Of a DNA stretch of 64,000 nucleotides, positions 61,881 to 64,000 are shown piece by piece. Each line of letters opens with the position of its first letter. The stretch's first letter is position 1. The notes below the pieces were generated by a model, which searched no databases, was not told the DNA's origin, and worked only from the letters and a program-made list of their open reading frames with translations. Origin of the DNA: Streptomyces sp. A 4/2 (GTDB lineage Bacteria > Actinomycetota > Actinomycetes > Streptomycetales > Streptomycetaceae); contig NZ_CALNVW010000051.1 of NCBI RefSeq assembly GCF_940670765.1, positions 119,544-183,543 on the forward strand, written 5' to 3'. A program made the translations under genes and the position numbers.

Positions 61881-62065
61881 GGCGGCGGTCCTTTCGAGGC
61901 GGGCGGGGCAAGGCGCCAGCCTACCGGGCTCCGCCCGGTGCCACCTCGCCGGTGGTACGGACGTAGTGGCCGGTCAGGCCCCCTTTGTCCGAGATCAGCG
62001 GGCCGGGCGGTACGATCCGCGGACCTCGGCACCACAGGACGTACATTCCGGAGGGTGAAATCTAA

Positions 62066-62167
62066 CTTTTGCTTTGTGGAAACCTCCAAGCGGTCGGCTC
62101 GGTCTTGACGAGTCCCGGCGCACAGCGAAGACTCCGTCAACGGAACGTGAATTTCGCTGTATGGAAA
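62066..62167 (+). promoter_or_regulatory. allB promoter region with two AllR-like boxes
   Basis: TTGACG (62105-62110), a 17-nt spacer and AAGACT (62128-62133) form a likely promoter. CTTTTGCTTTGTGGAAA (62066-62082) and ATTTCGCTGTATGGAAA (62151-62167) resemble the 17-bp box of gcl, hyi and aceB but are more degenerate and are not 21 bp apart. One is upstream of the -35, one downstream of the start. Confidence 0.55.
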
Positions 62168-62178
62168 GAGGGGCCCTG

Positions 62179-63534
62179 GTGTCCAACACCGAACTGGTAC
62201 TGCGCTCGACGCGCGTCATCACCCCCCAGGGGACGCGCGCCGCATCGGTGGCCGTCGCCGCCGGGAGGATCGAGGCGGTGCTGCCGTACGACGCCGAGGT
62301 GCCGGCCGGGGCCCGGCTGACGGACTTCGGGGACGACGTCCTGCTCCCGGGCCTCGTCGACACCCACGTCCATGTGAACGACCCCGGCCGCACCGAGTGG
62401 GAAGGGTTCTGGACGGCGACCCGGGCGGCGGCGGCCGGTGGGATCACCACGCTCCTCGACATGCCGCTCAACTCGCTCCCGCCGACCACGACCGCCGCGC
62501 ATCTGCGGACCAAGCAGGACGTGGCGCGGTCCAAGGCGCACATCGACGTCGGCTTCTGGGGCGGTGCGATCCCCTCCAACGTCAAGGATCTGCGTCCGCT
62601 GCACGACGCGGGGGTCTTCGGCTTCAAGTGTTTCCTGTCGCCCTCCGGGGTCGAGGAGTTCCCCGAGCTCGACCAGGAACAGCTCGCCCGCTCCCTGGCC
62701 GAGATCGCCGGACTCGGCGGCCTGCTGATCGTGCACGCCGAGGACCCGCACCAGCTGTCCGACGCCCCGCAGCGCGGTGGCCCGGCCTACGCCGACTTCC
62801 TCGCCTCCCGGCCGCGCGCCGCCGAGAACGCGGCCATCGAGGGTCTCATCGCCCTGGCCCGGCGGCTGGACGCGCGGGTCCACGTACTGCATCTCTCGTC
62901 GAGCGACGCGCTGCCGCTGATCGCCGCCGCCAAGCGCGAGGGCATCCGCGTCACCGTCGAGTCCTGTCCGCACTTCCTCACCCTGACCGCCGAGGAAGTC
63001 CCGGACGGGGCAACGGAGTTCAAGTGCTGCCCGCCGATCCGTGAGGCCGCCAACCAGGACGCGCTGTGGGCCGGGCTGGCCGACGGGACGATCGACTGCA
63101 TCGTCTCCGACCACTCGCCCTGCACCACGGACCTGAAGACCCCCGACTTCGCCCAGGCCTGGGGCGGTATCTCCTCGCTCCAGCTGGGGCTCCCGGCGAT
63201 CTGGACGGCGGCGCGCGGGCGCGGTCACTCGATCGAGGACGTCGTCCGCTGGATGTCGACCGCCCCCGCCGAGCTCGCCGGACTCACGCGCAAGGGCGCG
63301 ATCGAGGCGGGGCGTGACGCGGACTTCGCGGTGCTCGCACCGGATGAGACGTTCACCGTGGACCCGGCCGAGCTGTTCCACCGGAACCAGGTCACGGCGT
63401 ACGCGGGCAGGACGCTGCACGGTGTGGTGCGGTCGACATGGCTGCGGGGGGTGCGGATCGCGTCGGAGGGGGTGCTGACCGAACCGACCGGGCGGCTGCT
63501 GGAGAGGGACGGCCTGCCGCACGCGGCGCGCTGA
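62179..63534 (+). CDS. allB: Allantoinase
   Basis: A 451-residue dihydroorotase-like amidohydrolase that opens the hydantoin ring of allantoin to allantoate. Metal ligands are in LPGLVDTHVHVNDPGRTEWE near residue 55, the carboxylated lysine in GVFGFKCFLSPSGVEEF near 150, then LLIVHAEDPHQLS near 185, VHVLHLSSSDALPLI near 243 and IVSDHSPCTTDLK near 312. The ETF-KCCPPIR stretch near 282 is allantoinase-like rather than dihydropyrimidinase-like. GTG at 62179 follows AGAGGGG at ~6 nt. It is divergent from the IclR gene. The next enzyme, allantoicase or allantoate amidohydrolase, is not in the window. Confidence 0.94.
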   Translation: MSNTELVLRSTRVITPQGTRAASVAVAAGRIEAVLPYDAEVPAGARLTDFGDDVLLPGLVDTHVHVNDPGRTEWEGFWTATRAAAAGGITTLLDMPLNSLPPTTTAAHLRTKQDVARSKAHIDVGFWGGAIPSNVKDLRPLHDAGVFGFKCFLSPSGVEEFPELDQEQLARSLAEIAGLGGLLIVHAEDPHQLSDAPQRGGPAYADFLASRPRAAENAAIEGLIALARRLDARVHVLHLSSSDALPLIAAAKREGIRVTVESCPHFLTLTAEEVPDGATEFKCCPPIREAANQDALWAGLADGTIDCIVSDHSPCTTDLKTPDFAQAWGGISSLQLGLPAIWTAARGRGHSIEDVVRWMSTAPAELAGLTRKGAIEAGRDADFAVLAPDETFTVDPAELFHRNQVTAYAGRTLHGVVRSTWLRGVRIASEGVLTEPTGRLLERDGLPHAAR

Positions 63535-63537
63535 CCC

Positions 63538-63560
63538 GGGCGGGGGCGCTGCCCCCGCCC
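63538..63560. terminator. Terminator hairpin after allB
   Basis: A 10-bp stem (GGGCGGGGGC / GCCCCCGCCC) with a 3-nt loop and short TT, immediately after the allB stop codon; it faces the convergent NlpC/P60 gene. Confidence 0.75.
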
Positions 63561-63584
63561 TTCTCCGTACGGAGCCGGTCCGGG

Positions 63585-64000
63585 TCAGCCGATGCGGACG
63601 CCGAACTGGAAGGGCATGTTGCCCATGGCCTCGTACCGGACGTTGGCACCGGTGTGCGGTGCGTGCAGCACCATGCCGTTGCCCGCGTACAGGCCGATGT
63701 GGTGCAGGTCGCCGTAGAACAGGACCAGGTCGCCGGGCTTGAGCGCGCTCTGCGAGTAGATCCGCTGACCGGCGTTGGCCTGGGCCTGGGAGACGCGCGG
63801 GAGGGAGACGTTGGCCTGCGCGTACGCCCACTGCGTCAGCCCCGAGCAGTCCCACGAGGCCATGCCGGTGGCCGTGTACTGATAGGGCTTGCCTATCTGG
63901 GTCTTGGCGGCGTTGAGCGCGGCGCCGCCACGGGCGGAGGCCGGGACGTCGTTGCCCAGGTCGGCGCGGGAGCTGGCCCGGTTGGCGCGGGTGTCGTCGG
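63585..64000 (-). CDS. NlpC/P60 peptidoglycan hydrolase (5' end outside the window)
   Basis: The C-terminal ~138 residues of a protein whose frame stays open to the right edge. It is a C40-family domain: AAKTQIGKPYQYTATG, the catalytic cysteine in ASWDCSGLTQWAYAQ, the segment KPGDLVLFYGD, and the catalytic histidine in LHHIGLYAGNGMVLHAP. It cleaves D-gamma-Glu-diamino-acid links in the cell wall. The residues at the edge (DDTRANRASSRADLGNDVPA) suggest a linker from an N-terminal region such as a coiled coil, typical of actinobacterial RipA/NlpC-like enzymes, but that part is missing. Confidence 0.9.
   Translation of the reverse strand, partial: DDTRANRASSRADLGNDVPASARGGAALNAAKTQIGKPYQYTATGMASWDCSGLTQWAYAQANVSLPRVSQAQANAGQRIYSQSALKPGDLVLFYGDLHHIGLYAGNGMVLHAPHTGANVRYEAMGNMPFQFGVRIG

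Overview
The window is high-GC actinobacterial DNA and almost certainly chromosomal Streptomyces. The evidence is strong G/C preference at codon third positions, GTG starts, leaderless genes with a TANNNT -10, a SARP-type regulator, a DasR-like chitinase operator, and secreted chitin/chitosan hydrolases. Both ends cut a gene: an aspartate 4-decarboxylase on the left and an NlpC/P60 hydrolase on the right. I see no rRNA, tRNA, insertion sequence, prophage or CRISPR array.

Layout. 1-7 kb: aspartate 4-decarboxylase tail, a HTH-TOBE regulator, and a PucR regulator divergent from a two-gene xanthine-dehydrogenase-type operon whose second gene fuses the 2Fe-2S and molybdenum subunits. 7-11 kb: a small secreted protein and metE behind a cobalamin riboswitch. 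10.7-21.2 kb: a 2141-residue RHS/YD-repeat protein with a base-composition-shifted C-terminal tip and a small membrane protein gene just downstream (candidate immunity gene), divergent from a 1025-residue secreted FG-GAP/VCBS-like protein. 21.4-35.8 kb: CorA, winged-helix protein, LysR regulator, tautomerase, C39-like protease, a SARP-NACHT-membrane fusion, GNAT, a GAF-LuxR regulator divergent from two acyl-CoA ligases, a polysaccharide deacetylase lipoprotein and a zinc-ribbon protein.

36-63.5 kb is dominated by purine-ring and glyoxylate catabolism: gcl, catalase, glxR, hyi, a small thiamine-binding-like protein and HTH pair, uraD-uraH-uricase, 8-oxoguanine deaminase, a nucleobase permease, malate synthase, a MobA-like nucleotidyltransferase (probably molybdenum-cofactor maturation), and an IclR regulator (AllR-like) divergent from allantoinase. 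Interleaved are a chitosanase, a GH18 chitinase with a DasR-type operator, two hydrolase/isomerase-type genes, a two-component system and an ABC exporter.

How the parts fit: urate (from xanthine or 8-oxoguanine) is oxidised by uricase with release of H2O2, which the nearby catalase can remove. UraH, UraD and AllB then carry it through allantoin to allantoate. Allantoicase is not in the window. The glyoxylate released later is used by Gcl-GlxR (with Hyi) or by malate synthase. Two recurrent operator types tie the block together. A tandem 17-bp box (TTCCG-N5-CGGAA type, 21-bp period) lies at gcl, hyi and aceB, with related sites at allB. A 15-bp TCAACA-N3-TGTTGA palindrome overlaps the -35 of the catalase and uraD promoters, with a variant at aceB. 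The best candidates for a previously undescribed system are the second operator and its unknown regulator, the RHS tip with its neighbour, and the SARP-NACHT-membrane protein.
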